Shown in pieces: positions 1 through 13,800 of a stretch of 64,000 nt of DNA (within the stretch, counting starts at the first letter, position 1; the number at the start of each line of letters is the position of its first letter). The notes beneath the pieces are model-generated. The model saw only the letters and a list, made by a program, of their open reading frames with translations, searched no databases and was not told the DNA's origin. Source of the DNA: Watersipora subatra (taxonomy: Eukaryota; Bryozoa; Gymnolaemata; Cheilostomatida; Watersiporidae); contig NC_088710.1 of assembly GCF_963576615.1 (NCBI RefSeq), positions 74,843,019-74,907,018 of the forward strand, in the 5' to 3' direction. The translations under genes were made by a program, and so were the position numbers.

Positions 1-1660
1 GCTAGTACTAGTAACTGTTCATTATTCTTGCTTAGTCTGTTGAGCCCCTCTAGTCAACTAAATAATAAACACTTGATAGGTCTTATGGGAACTTATACTA
101 AAGATTTATAGCGATTGTACCGCCAACTCTTTAAATGTCAAAATATCTCTCATGGACTGGAGTATACGACAGCCATTCGTGTAGCTCCACACGTATCTAC
201 ATACTTTGTGTCATCCTTTACATGCTGCTTGCAGTGATGCGACTGACAGCAGTCACCCACAATCCAATCTAATAAAATCTTTTTGGAATGTACCCAATGC
301 TTTCGTTTATCATGGCCTTAAAACATTACAATATTTGTAAGGATCTCAAGCTACGATGTATTATTAATACTACAAGCTATTAATGGTACATCGCCCGTAT
401 GTACCTATAGTATATATCGTCAACAGCCCCTATTGACTCAGTTATCATACACTATCATCCACTCCAACCAAGGTAACAATTCTCATAATTCTCTACTTAT
501 CCGAAAACTAGAGGGTAAGTGAACGGAATTCGAGCACCTTATGTGTGCTCAATCACATTCCCCCTACGCTTGGGGAATCTGTAAACAAGCATAGCTTAAA
601 GCCTGCTATTATAGCGAAGTAATTGGTGACCAGCATCACCTCTCGCTGACCTACAATAGCCCCCTACCACGGCTGAAAGGATAACACTCCATACGATACT
701 CATCACGACTTGCAGCTGCAGAGCAGTGGATGTTTGATTGATATGTTTTGGCCAACCCTCCTCTCAGCTATTTCTGAGCTGACTGATTTGGTTTGCTTCA
801 TGCGCTGTGAGCTGTTGAGTTATCTATAAATGAGCTCTGGCTATTTGCTAACCATCTAGTGGCAAATGGTAGAGGAGATAGCCATGTGTTTACATTTAAT
901 CAGCTGTTACAATTACTGCAATGGCTTTAGAGTGTGGCTTTCAGCCAACTATTCCCTGTACTGTGGTGATAAAACTTGTACTCTTCATCTCTCTCCGCTT
1001 GTTTACAGGTGATAGAGAAGATGAATGTGTTTATAGAATCTCGTAAGTATGCCTCCGTATCTTCCCATCTTCCCATAGCGCAGCTGATTTGGAGATCCCT
1101 ATACGAGTTTAAGCCTGGGAGCCAGAAGGCTGCTATGATTTGTGCAGCTGATAGTTTCTATAATAGAGCTGTTGCATTTTCAAACCTTGGAAGTCTGGCT
1201 TCGATGACTGCCTCATTTAGTACTTCTTTCTTCCTAGCAGTTTTCTTTGCCTGTCTCAGGTTGCTGAGTTTGTTTTTCATCTCATTGTATGAGCTTAGCT
1301 CTCACTTTGCCATCTCTTGGCAGCACTCATGTTTAGTCCTAAAGCTATGTGTAATTCAATGTCATGGTTCGTTTCATTGCGCATTCGGTCAATGCTGACC
1401 AATAACTTTCAAGTTATTGAACAAGTTATTGTGAACAGTTATTTTTAACTTTACAAGGGGTAAATTTTTACATATCTCAATCTTTTGGTCGGCTAACAAA
1501 GACTTTTACTTCTGCACACGAGGCAGGCTGTTTGTCTCAGCGTTTATGAGTTAGGATGCTAGACAAAAGAGCGTGTCAATGTTTAGCCACCAGATACGCT
1601 TCTTGACATAACTAGCTAGATGGTAACCCTTGTTATGTCTCATTTCGTATATCGTTTTAG
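1..1660. other. Presumed LMBR1 intron; no coding exon recognised
   Basis: Sequence before the first visible LMBR1 exon. I looked for the N-terminal LMBR1 exon (charged start, first membrane segment, acidic D-E-D-A region) and did not find it. Short ORFs here show no family resemblance. Confidence 0.5.
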
Positions 1661-1800
1661 AGTGGCCATGTGTACATTCTCTCTCGCCTCCTCATTCGCC
1701 GCCATCCTATTACTGCCAGGTTCTGTCATTGGCAATGAAGTTATTCACCTGCATTCAGACAACTATTACTTCAAGTGGCTCACCAACTCCCTCGTCCAAG
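1661..1800 (+). CDS. LMBR1: LMBR1 exon (first visible)
   Basis: Acceptor TTTTAG before 1661, donor GTATGT after 1800. It encodes VAMCTFSLAS through NYYFKWLTNSLVQ, matching the family's second membrane segment and the NYY.QWLN.SL loop. The exon starts with the last base of a split codon and ends in phase 1. Confidence 0.92.
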
Positions 1801-4800
1801 GTATGTTGTCAGTTCACATCACCCGACTTTCCTCAACCAGCATCAACTTGACATCAACAGAAAGGGCCCTCTCTATCACTCTGAGCCCTTCTAGCAATGA
1901 AGCGCATACACTCGGCAGGCGGCTCTTGCATGCCCATGTTTTTGCCACTCGGTTTTCTACGCACCCACTATGTTTTAATAATGTATTTGGTTTCTGTACG
2001 TTGTACATTGGCAACATATGGCAAACAGGCAAATGAAGTTTCCTGTTTGCCGATCTTTTTTCAATTTGTCATAAAAGCCTTGAGACCACCAACTCATAAG
2101 CTGCCTCAGCCTTTGTAGCTCCACCTTAATTCTCTTGCTTAAAGGTTGACTTGCAACAAAATTCACATTACAGTTATTTGGTATCAAAAGATTCACTATG
2201 CCTTACTTTGCTGTGTTGTAGGTGCAAAATATGTGGAAATGTGATTACAAGCTTTTAAAAGCTAAAAAACGAACAGTTAATCGCTGCCACATGGGACCGC
2301 CGTAGTTTGGAATCTCTTTCCAAAACGGCTCAAATGGGACGTAGTTGTACAAGATGGCTTCTGTTTACATTTTCATGCAACCTCATTTGTCGAAATAGTT
2401 TCACAAATATACTTCACGCATTCAATAAAACCATGTCTATTGTTCTTACACGTCTGTTTTATTGTCATTGTAATGCTGTCATTTTCAGCACTGATATCCT
2501 AAAAAATTCATTTAAATTTTTAACCTTAGCTCGAAGAAGTACATTGTCTGATAAACATGACGAGCCTGTTGGTCACCTTTGATAATCAAAAAATGCTGCA
2601 AAAATTATTCGTGAAGTATGGGTCACATGATCAGATCACGACTAGACGATTAGACCAAGCCGAAACAACACTGTAAAGTAGCAAGCATCTATATTTGATA
2701 CTGGGTTTTCGGTAGAACCCGAAATGTTGGTCATAAACTAGTGTTACGAGAAGTTTTATATTGAGCCTTTTATTTGCCTTTCAATTCACGTGAGAACATC
2801 ACATGACAAAACAATAACCAAATATTTAATGACAACGTCAGAGAAATAAACTGATTCCAATCTACGGCAGCTTTTTGTTTTTGAGCTTTTAAGAGCTTGT
2901 AATCACATTCCCACATATTTTGCACCTACAACGCAGCAGAGTAGGGCATGGTGAATCTTTTGATACCAAATGACTGTAATGTGAATTTTGTTGCAAGTCA
3001 ACCTTTAAGTTGTACTGGCTGCCTTCTACCTCTGATATATGTACTTCGATATCATCAGTCCTTTTGGGAGGCTAGCGAGGCTGATCATGTCATTCTCCTT
3101 TGCAGGATTGTGGAACAAAGTATTTCTCTGCACCAATTTGTCTCTCTTCATCTTTTTACCTTTTACATATTTATTTATGGAGTCGTCAGGATTCTCAGGT
3201 TCTCGACAGGTAAGTAGTATATCTGGACATAGTGGTATATACATCAGGAGTAAGTAGTATAAACCTGTAGATTCTATAGATGGTTCTAGATGTTTTGCTT
3301 TTTCGCTTAAGGATGTTGTATTGTTTATATATCTGTATGATTAAAAGATTTACATAAGGATAGATACGTAGGTCACCTTACTCTGTTTGTACAATGTGCC
3401 TTTTCCAGTTTCACACTTTTAACAAATCTCTTGTAGCAGTGTTACTAGTCCGTATTTAATCAGTGTTACCAGTCAGTATTTAATCAGTGTTACCAGTCAG
3501 TATTTAATCAGTGTTACCAGTCAGTATTTAATCAGTGTTACCAGTCAGTACTTAGCAGTGTTACCAGTCAGTATTGAAGCAGTGTTACAAGTCAGTATTT
3601 AAGCAGTGTTACCAGTCAGTATTGAAGCAGTGTTACCAGTCAGTATTGAAGCAGTGTTACCAGTCAGTATTGAAGCAGTGTTACCAGTCAGTATTGAAGC
3701 AGTGTTACAAGTCAGTATTGAAGCAGTGTTACCAGTCAGCATTGAAGCAGTGTTACCAGTCAGTATTTAAGCAGTATTACCAGTCAGTATTGAAGCAGTG
3801 TTACAAGTCAGTATTGAAGCAGTGTTACAAGTCAGTATTGAAGCAGTGTTACAAGTCAGTATTGAAGCAGTGTTACAAGTCAGTATTGAAGCAGTGTTAC
3901 CAGTCAGTATTTAAGCAGTGTTACCAGTCAGTAATGAAGCAGTGTTACAAGTCAGTACTGAAGCAGTGTTACAAGTCAGTATTGAAGCAGTGTTACAAGT
4001 CAGTATTGAAGCAGTGTTACCAGTCAGTATTGAAGCAGTGTTACCAGTCAGTACTTAAGCAGTGTTACCAGTCAGTATTGAAGCAGTGTTAAATAGGTAG
4101 ACAAACCTCTTTGTTCATGTGCTGTTTGTTATTACCTTTACTCACATCCATGCTCCAAAGTCCTAGTATGCAATTTTTTGCTATAAACATGTCATACAAA
4201 CATTGACAAGTTCTAAAAACAAAACAGGTTTTACTCTCTTTTCAACAGAATGGGTGTCTGTTGGATTTACCTTGTGCGCTAATTGTTAGAAAACACTAAC
4301 AATTATTGAAGTTCAGTTTTGATCAACTTATTCCCAGCTGCAGCGTCAACTTTGTCCTCAAAATTTTTTTTTCTGTTCAAATAACACTGTTTTTGTATTA
4401 AACTTTTATGCTTGTGATTTATTAGTATCTGGTGACAGGCTGTGTCCAGTGGCTGTGTCCAGTGGCTGTGTCCAGTGGCTGTGTCCAGTGGCTGTGTCCA
4501 GTGGCTGTGTCCAGTGGCTGTGTCCAGTGGCTGTGTCCAGTGGCTGTGTCCAGTGGCTGTGTCCAGTGGCTGTGTCCAGTGGCTGTGTCCAGTGGCTGTG
4601 TCCAGTGGCTGTGTCCAGTGGCTGTGTCCAGTGGCTGTGTCCAGTGGCTGTGTCCAGTGGCTGTGTCCAGTGGCTGTGTCCAGTGGCTGTGTCCAGTGGC
4701 TGTGTCCAGTGGCTGTGTCCAGTGGCTGTGTCCAGTGGCTGTGTCCAGTGGCTGTGTCCAGTGGCTGTGTCCAGTGGCTGTGTCCAGTGGCTGTGTCCAG

Positions 4801-7800
4801 TGGCTGTGTCCAGTGGCTGTGTCCAGTGGCTGTGTCCAGTGGCTGTGTCCAGTGGCTGTGTCCAGTGGCTGTGTCCAGTGGCTGTGTCCAGTGGCTGTGT
4901 CCAGTGGCTGTGTCCAGTGGCTGTGTCCAGTGGCTGTGTCCAGTGGCTGTGTCCAGTGGCTGTGTCCAGTGGCTGTGTCCAGTGGCTGTGTCCAGTGGCT
5001 GTGTCCAGTGGCTGTGTCCAGTGGCTGTGTCCAGTGGCTGTGTCCAGTGGCTGTGTCCAGTGGCTGTGTCCAGTGGCTGTGTCCAGTGGCTGTGTCCAGT
5101 GGCTGTGTCCAGTGGCTGTGTCCAGTGGCTGTGTCCAGTGGCTGTGTCCAGTGGCTGTGTCCAGTGGCTGTGTCCAGTGGCTGTGTCCAGTGGCTGTGTC
5201 CAGTGGCTGTGTCCAGTGGCTGTGTCCAGTGGCTGTGTCCAGTGGCTGTGTCCAGTGGCTGTGTCCAGTGGCTGTGTCCAGTGGCTGTGTCCAGTGGCTG
5301 TGTCCAGTGGCTGTGTCCAGTGGCTGTGTCCAGTGGCTGTGTCCAGTGGCTGTGTCCAGTGGCTGTGTCCAGTGGCTGTGTCCAGTGGCTGTGTCCAGTG
5401 GCTGTGTCCAGTGGCTGTGTCCAGTGGCTGTGTCCAGTGGCTGTGTCCAGTGGCTGTGTCCAGTGGCTGTGTCCAGTGGCTGTGTCCAGTGGCTGTGTCC
5501 AGTGTCTGTGTCCAGTGTCTGTGTCCAGTGTCTGTGTCCAGTGTCTGTGTCCAGTGTCTGTGTCCAGTGTCTGTGTCCAGTGTCTGTGTCCAGTGTCTGT
5601 GTCCAGTGTCTGTGTCCAGTGTCTGTGTCCAGTGTGGGGGCAGGCCAGTCAACTTGTGAATGAGCTGAGGCAATGTCCTCAATGTCCTCAATGGCGCACT
5701 CAGCAAAGCCAATCCTTATTACCTACCTTTGTATTTAACAGTAATTTTGCTCTAACAAAGAGATCATTGCCCCTATGTTGCTCCCATGTATTTTACCGAC
5801 CTCTGATAGGCTCACAACTTATTTCATTCCTGGCCATTCTAGGTCATCTCTATTTCATTGAGGGAGTAATAACTCCTGTATTTGATAAGAACTGGTGTTC
5901 ATATTTTTAGGGCTTGATGTCGCGTATAAAAGAAACAGTTGTCATGCTGTTTCTGTTGGGGGTACTTGTCAACTGTCTCGCTTGGCTTTTCTCTTCCATG
6001 TTTGGGGATGGGCAGCGATTGAGTCAGCAGAATATATCAGGTCTGTCATCATTTCTATATTATTATTATCATTATTATTTCTGTATTATACTAGGATATA
6101 TCAGATACACTCTCCTTTCTATATTATATCAGAATATATCAGGTATTATATCATCTTTATATTATATCAGAATATATCAGGTATTATATTAATTTTATAT
6201 TATATCAGAATATATCAGATATTATATCATTTCTATATTATATCAGAATATATCAGATATTATATCATTTCTATATTATATCAGAATATATCAGGTATTA
6301 TATTATTTCTATAATATATCAGAATATATCAGGTATTATATCATTTCTATATTATATCAGAATATATCAGGTATTATATTATTTCTATATTATATCAGAA
6401 TATATCAGGTATTATATCATTTCTATATATCAGAATATATCAGGTATTATATTATTTCTATAGTATATCAGAATATATCAGGTATTATATTATTTCTATA
6501 TTATATCAGAGAATATCAGATATTATATCATTTCTATAGTATATCAGAATATATCAGATATTATATCATTTCTAAATTATATCAGAATATATCAGGTATT
6601 ATATCATTTCTATGTTATATCAGAATATATCAGGTATTATATTATTTCTATAGTATATCAGAATATATCAGGTATTATATTATTTCTATATTATATCAGA
6701 GAATATCAGATATTATATCATTTCTATAGTATATCAGAATATATCAGATATTATATCATTTCTAAATTATATCAGAATATATCAGGTATTATATCATTTC
6801 TATAATATATCAGAATATATCAGATATTATATCATTTCTATATTATATCAGAATATATCAGGTATTATATCATTTCTATATTATATCAGAATATATCAGG
6901 TATATCATTTTTATATTATATCAGAATATATCAGATATTATATCATTTCTAAATTATATCAGAATATATCAGATATTATATCATTTCTATAGTATATTAG
7001 AATATATCAGGTATTGTAATATTTCTATAGTATATCAGATTATATCAGGTATTATATCATTTCTATAGTATATCAGAATATATCAGGTATGCTATCAGTC
7101 CTGTAGTTTTTAGAGCTGCTAAATAAACCTACCTGCGATATTACAGTTAATGTATATGAATGAATAAAACCTCAATACAGATATTAATATCTATATCAGG
7201 TATAATACAGATGTTATTATCTATATCAGGTATAATACAGATGTTAATATCTATATCAGGTATAATACAGATGTTAATATCTATATCAGGTATAATACAG
7301 ATGTTAATATCTATATCAGGTATAATACAGATGTTATTATCTATATCAGGTATAATACAGATGTTAATATCTATATCAGGTATAATACAGATGTTAATAT
7401 CTATATCAGGTATAATACAGATGTTAATATCTATATCAGGTATAATACAGATGTTATTATCTATATCAGGTATAATACAGATATTATTATCTATATCAGG
7501 TATAATACAGATGTTAATATCTATATCAGGTATAATACAGATGTTAATATCTATATCAGGTATAATACAGATGTTAATATCTATATCAGGTATAATACAG
7601 ATGTTATTATCTATATCAGGTATAATACAGATGTTAATATCTATATCAGGTATAATACAGATGTTAATATCTATATCAGGTATAATACAGATGTTATTAT
7701 CTATATCAGGTATAATACAGATATTATTATCTATATCAGGTATAATACAGATGTTACTATCTATATCAGGTATAATACAGATGTTAATATCTATATCAGG

Positions 7801-10800
7801 TATAATACAAATGTTATTATCTATATCAGGTATAATACAGATATTATTATCTATATCAGGTATAATACAGATGTTAATATCTATATCAGGTATAATACAG
7901 ATATTATTATCTATATCAGGTATAATACAGATGTTAATATCTATATCAGGTATAATACAGATGTTATTATCTATATCAGGTATAATACAGATGTTAATAT
8001 CTATATCAGGTATAATACAGATGTTAATATCTATATCAGGTATAATACAGGTGTTAATATCTATATCAGGTATAATACAGATGTTATTATCTATATCAGG
8101 TATAATACAGATGTTAATATCTATATCAGGTATAATACAGATGTTAATATCTATATCAGGTATAATACAGATGTTAATATCTATATCAGGTATAATACAG
8201 ATGTTAATATCTATATCAGGTATAATACAGATGTTAATATCTATATCAGGTATAATACAGATGTTATTATCTATATCAGGTATAATACAGATGTTAATAT
8301 CTATATCAGGTATAATACAGATGTTATTATCTATATCAGGTATAATACAGATGTTAATATCTATATCAGGTATAATACAGATGTTATTATCTATATCAGG
8401 TATAATACAGATGTTATTATCTATATCAGGTATAATACAGATGTTAATATCTATATCAGGTATAATACAGATGTTAATATCTATATCAGTTATAATACAG
8501 ATGTTAATATCTATATCAGGTATAATACAGATGTTAATATCTATATCAGGTATAATACAGATATATCTATATCAAGAAGCTCATGTTCGAAGCCTTTTCA
8601 GAAGGTTACTCAACGTGACTTTCCACAAAGACACGATAATCATTGCATTGTCTTTGAATTGTAGATGCTTGGCATTTTTACTTGCCTTACATCTACTCCT
8701 TGATATCAATGTTTGGAGTGTCCATATTGTTGGGTAAGTGTTTTCATTGTTCGCAAAGGCAAGAAAGGTTTGTTGAAGGTTTACCGATTGCATGTTGGTG
8801 ACCGCCCTCAAAACAATTACTATGTATAGTTATGTCTACATTTAGTGTGATTGGAGTGGTCTTCTCTTGTCACACACCAATAGCCATTAGCAGGAAGCAG
8901 TCTCTTGCATGCAGCGTAACGATTCTTAGGGTTGTTTGCATTATCAAGTTTTGTAAAAATATATTGTGCATATTGGCATGTGATTTACCTATTTATAACC
9001 GTAATATGTGATCTTGTCACTGTTGAAATTTGTCTATAGACTTCATAATGAAACTGCTTATGATGATGTAACCCATGTAGCATAGTAATTATAGTATAGC
9101 AATTATCAAGGAACTGAAAACTACAAAAAATAAAAATTGTCAAACGATAGCGCTAATTAATAAATCCAACATCGCTAACAAGCATTCATAATCTGATAAT
9201 CAGCGCAAAACTGCTGACCAATGTGAGTCAGAGTTTCACTTGTGGCAGTAGACCGCTGCTCAGCCTGAATACATGTACTGATAAGTACTGCTGACCAATG
9301 TGAGTCAGAGTTTCACTTGTGGCAGTAGACCGCTGCTCAGCCTGAATACATGTACTGATAAGTACTGCTGACCAATGTGAGTCAGAGTTTCACTTGTGGC
9401 AGTAGACCGCTGCTCAGCCTGAATACATGTACTAATAAGTACTGCTGACCAATGTGAGTCAGAGTTTCACTTGTGGCAGTAGACCGCTGCTCAGCCTGAA
9501 TACATGTACTAATAAGTACTGCTGACCAATGTGAGTCAGAGTTTCACTTGTGGCAGTAGACCGCTGCTCAGCCTGAATACATGTACCAATAAGTATGTTT
9601 TCTTTAGTTCATCAAATCTCGCACATGAATTCCTTATTTGCCTGACACCGTCGCTCCTTTAGCAGGAGTTACACTCAGGCAGCTGATAATTGTAGAACAA
9701 TGTATTGAATGTTCCCATGTTTAACAACGGCTAGTAGTTCTTAGGACTTAACTCATTAGCGCAGTGTAAAAAGCGTGTCAGTCCAAGGATTTTCGATAGA
9801 TCGCTAAATCGACGTATTAGACCATCAGTTAAGGTTAGCGAGTTACCAAAATGCTCTCGTTAGTGTAAAGACCTGGTTAGCAAGAATAGATTTTGTGAAT
9901 AATTGCAAACAAATGAAATTGGTTTGCTTCTGTCACGGAGAACAGGAACAACTTTGTGGTAGGTTACAGTAGCTCTTGACAAAAACAGAGTCTAACCGCT
10001 CTATACCAACATTGGCTCCATGTTTACCTCAGCTCCCCTTTCATCTCCAGCTTGTCTTGCAGTCTTCACGCCAGTCGGATTCACAATCCTATTTACGGAA
10101 GTCGGACGATTCGTTATGAAACCTCAGGTGAGTTCAGTGATGCGGTTCCTGTCTATCGTATCTTGTAGGTAAGCCATACTACTGTATGGCTCTACGAGGT
10201 ATGGCTACTGGTGGGTTCATGTCAATCATCAGGTCTCGCATGCACCTCCTCTCCTTTCTACCAGTCAGACAAGCTTATAGCTTGCTTTGTTGTCAACTTC
10301 CATATCTTGAACCATAACTGCCACATACAACTTTTATTGTGTTTTCTAGGTAAATCAAACACGCTGATTCCGATCTTGCACTCAAAATAAAGATTGGTCC
10401 ACTAACTTTCAAAGTCATGAAGGTTTTTTACAGCATTTCAATATCCGTCTCGAAAACAACACAATCGACACAACAAGCTCCGCCCATAAATATGTGACAT
10501 ACGCTAGCTTTTCAGGAATGGAAGTTAGGGATGTTTAGTCCGATTTAGAATGATAGAGATGGGTGTCTTCAAACCCATTATTATCTAAATTCAGCCTTCA
10601 AAATCTTCTCAGTCTTTCATGAAAGATAGATAAACTATTTAAAATTGCATATTTAAAAATGAGCTCAAAAAAGCGCGATAACAATGCTAGCTTGTGATAA
10701 GGTCGCGCTTTTTTTAGCTCATTTTTCTCGGCGTTCAGCCTATTAAATATTCTGTAACAAACTACGAGCAATTTTAAATAGTTTATCTATCTTTCATGAA

Positions 10801-13800
10801 AGACTGAGAAGATTTTGAAGGCTGAATTTAGATAATAATGGGTTTCAAGACACCCATCTCTATCATTCTAAATCGGACTAAACATCCCTACCTTCCGTTC
10901 CTGAAAAGCTAGTGTATGTCACATATTTATGGGCGGAGCTTGTTGTGTTGATTGTGTTGTTTTCGAGACGGATATTGAAACGCTGTAAAAAACCTTCATG
11001 ACTTTGAAAGTTAATGGACCAATCTTTATTTTGAGTGCAAGATCGGAATCAGCGTGTTTGATTTACCTAGAAAATACGATAAAAGCTATATGTGGCAGTT
11101 ATGGTTTAATTAATTTGCTTATCAATTCACCCTCCATGTGCACTCAACACACTTGCAGGTTATATATCCTTGTGCTACACGCGCATGAGCCATCTGAGCT
11201 TACTTATATATATATATATATATATATTAAACATGTACTTATTGCATATGAGTGTACAATCACTGTACATGCATGTATATAGACTTGAAGGTCAACTGAC
11301 AGCTTGCAAAGCTTGCAAAATGAATGCATTATCAATAGCACATATATGTAACATTATAAATTTAGGTTTCAATAATATCTTTGCACAATTTCTATTGAAT
11401 ATTTAGTCTTTAGAAACATTTTCAACTATCAAAAATGGACACAAGAGTTTTAGCTAGAGTATTTAAAAATTGTCTGTACAAAATCCTTATTCAGGGAAGC
11501 AGAGCATGCATCGATAAGGTTTTTAAAAGATCGCATTTGAGAATAGCTAATTTTAATGTCCTGTACTGTTTAATTTCCAGTTTGTGTAAAGGAGGAATTT
11601 AATGCTAGCACAATTCACAAGCTGATGTGTGCAATGCTATAACCGCTCTATGAAAACCAATACATACAAGATTTATAAATACGATACGGAGTGTGTTCAG
11701 TATTTGTGTAATCTGTTTTGATCTTTCTCTTTGACCTTGCTCACTTGTGCAGAAGATTGTTTTATGAAGTGATAAGCTAATCATCAGTCTAACTAATGGT
11801 CGATACCTTATAACAGTAAGTATAGTAAGCTCGCTAAGTATTATTAGTGCTATTACTAACGGTCGATACCTTATAACAGTAAGTATAGTAAGCTCCCTAA
11901 GTATTATTAGTGCTATTACTAATGGTCGATACCTTATAACAGTAAGTATAGTAAGCTCGCTAAGTATTATTAGTACTATTACTAATGGTCGATACCTTAT
12001 AACAGTAAGTATAGTAAGCTTGCTAAGTATTATTAGTACTATTACTAATGGTCGATACCTTATAACAGTAAGTATAGTAAGCTTGCTAAGTATTATTAGT
12101 ACTATTACTAATGGTCGATACCTTATAACAGTAAGTATAGTAAGCTTGCTAAGTATTATTAGTACTATTACTAATGGTCGATACCTTATAACAGTAAGTA
12201 TAGTAAGCTCGCTAAGTATTATTAGTACTATTACTAATGGTCGATACCTTATAACAGTAAATATAGTAAGCTCGCTAAGTATTATTAGTACTATTACTAA
12301 TGGTCGATACCTTATAACAGTAAGTATAGTAAGCTCGCTAAGTATTATTAGTACTATTACTAATGGTCGATACCTTATAACAGTAAGTATAGTAAGCTCG
12401 CTAAGTATTATTAGTACTATTACTAATGGTCGATACCTTATAACAGTAAGTATAGTAAGCTCGCTAAGTATTATTAGTACTATTACTAATGGTCGATACC
12501 TTATAACAGTAAGTATAGTAAGCTCGCTAAGTATTATTAGTACTATTACTAATGGTCGATACCTTATAACAGTAAGTATAGTAAGCTTGCTAAGTATTAT
12601 TAGTACTATTACTAATGGTCGATACCTTATAACAGTAAGTATAGTAAGCTCGCTAAGTTTTATTAGTGCTATTACTATTGTTATTGTTTATTAATCTATT
12701 TATAAGCTATTGAAATGCTTGTTATGATGCGTTACAAGTAATTGGATAGTCTATGGCATTGACGCCGGCACTGTAGATGTCCGTACTTGCAGAAAAAAAT
12801 GACCTCTTTTCATCACATTCTAAAGCTTCCCTCGCAAGTGTTTTTTTTAAAACACTTGCGGGTTTCTGTTCTACTAACATCAAAATAATTGATGAAAAAT
12901 TTAAAATTATAATTATATTGCTGTAGCTTTTTGTATTTCTAAAATGCTTTCAGTTAGCCTTCAACGTATGTGTAGGTCATGAAGACACTTGTGTATCAAA
13001 CCTGCACTTTGAGCGTATGAGCACATGTATGTATAACCTACAGGCACATGAGCCATATATTATATGAAGTACTATGTATACGCGAGCAGGCAGTCTCTCA
13101 TACAAGGTCAAACAACTCCCAATATTATTCTCTATAGTTGATCAGCTAACTTTCTCTAAAAAAACTTATGCAATTTCTATAGTTTATATGTAGTTATTTT
13201 AGACTTATATTTAATAGTGAAATCTTTATTAGCGGGTACACATCTGTAGACTATTGTGTCTAGACTAGCTAGGTCTGTCAGTGACTGGTGACTCGTATAC
13301 ATCTATGGACTGTTGTGTCTAGACTAGCTAGGTCTGTCAGTGACTGGTGACTCATATACATCTATGGACTGTTGTGTCTAGACTAGCTAGGTCTGTCAGT
13401 GACTGGTGACTCGTATACATCTATGGACTCTTGTGTCTAGACTAGCTAGGTCTGTCAGTGACTGGTGACTCATATACATCTATGGACTGTTGTGTCTAGA
13501 TTAGCTAGGTCTGTCAGTGACTGGTGACTCGTATACATCTATGAACTGTTGTGTCTAGACTAGCTAGGTCTGTCAGTGACTGGTGACTCATATACATCTA
13601 TGGACTGTTGTGTCTAGACTAGCTAGGTCTGTCAGTGACTGGTGACTCATATACATCTATGGACTGTTGTGTCTAGACTAGCTAGGTCTGTCAGTGACTG
13701 GTGACTCGTATACATCTATGAACTGTTGTGTCTAGACTAGCTAGGTCTGTCAGTGACTGGTGACTCGTATACATCTATGGACTGTTGTGTCTAGACTAGC

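Noticed and set aside
976-1398. 140-codon ORF as the missing LMBR1 first exon
   Set aside because: No resemblance to the LMBR1 N-terminus and no phase-compatible donor supporting it.
3574-4092. 172-codon ORF with KQCYQSVL repeats
   Set aside because: Product of the 24-bp intronic array; no unique domain.
4303-5910. Very long overlapping ORFs on both strands (up to about 490 codons)
   Set aside because: They are read-through of a stop-free 13-bp repeat; composition is fully explained by the array, which lies in an LMBR1 intron.
7160-8737. 525-codon ORF with ISGIIQML repeats
   Set aside because: Product of the 30-bp array; the real LMBR1 exon at 8665-8733 is read in another frame.
12020-12694. 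224-codon repetitive ORF
   Set aside because: Product of the 63-bp array, no family resemblance.
12831-12862. Perfect hairpin (CTCGCAAGTG / CACTTGCGGG) as a terminator
   Set aside because: Eukaryotic intron; probably a small palindrome or element relic. A second one at 15990-16027 is treated the same way.
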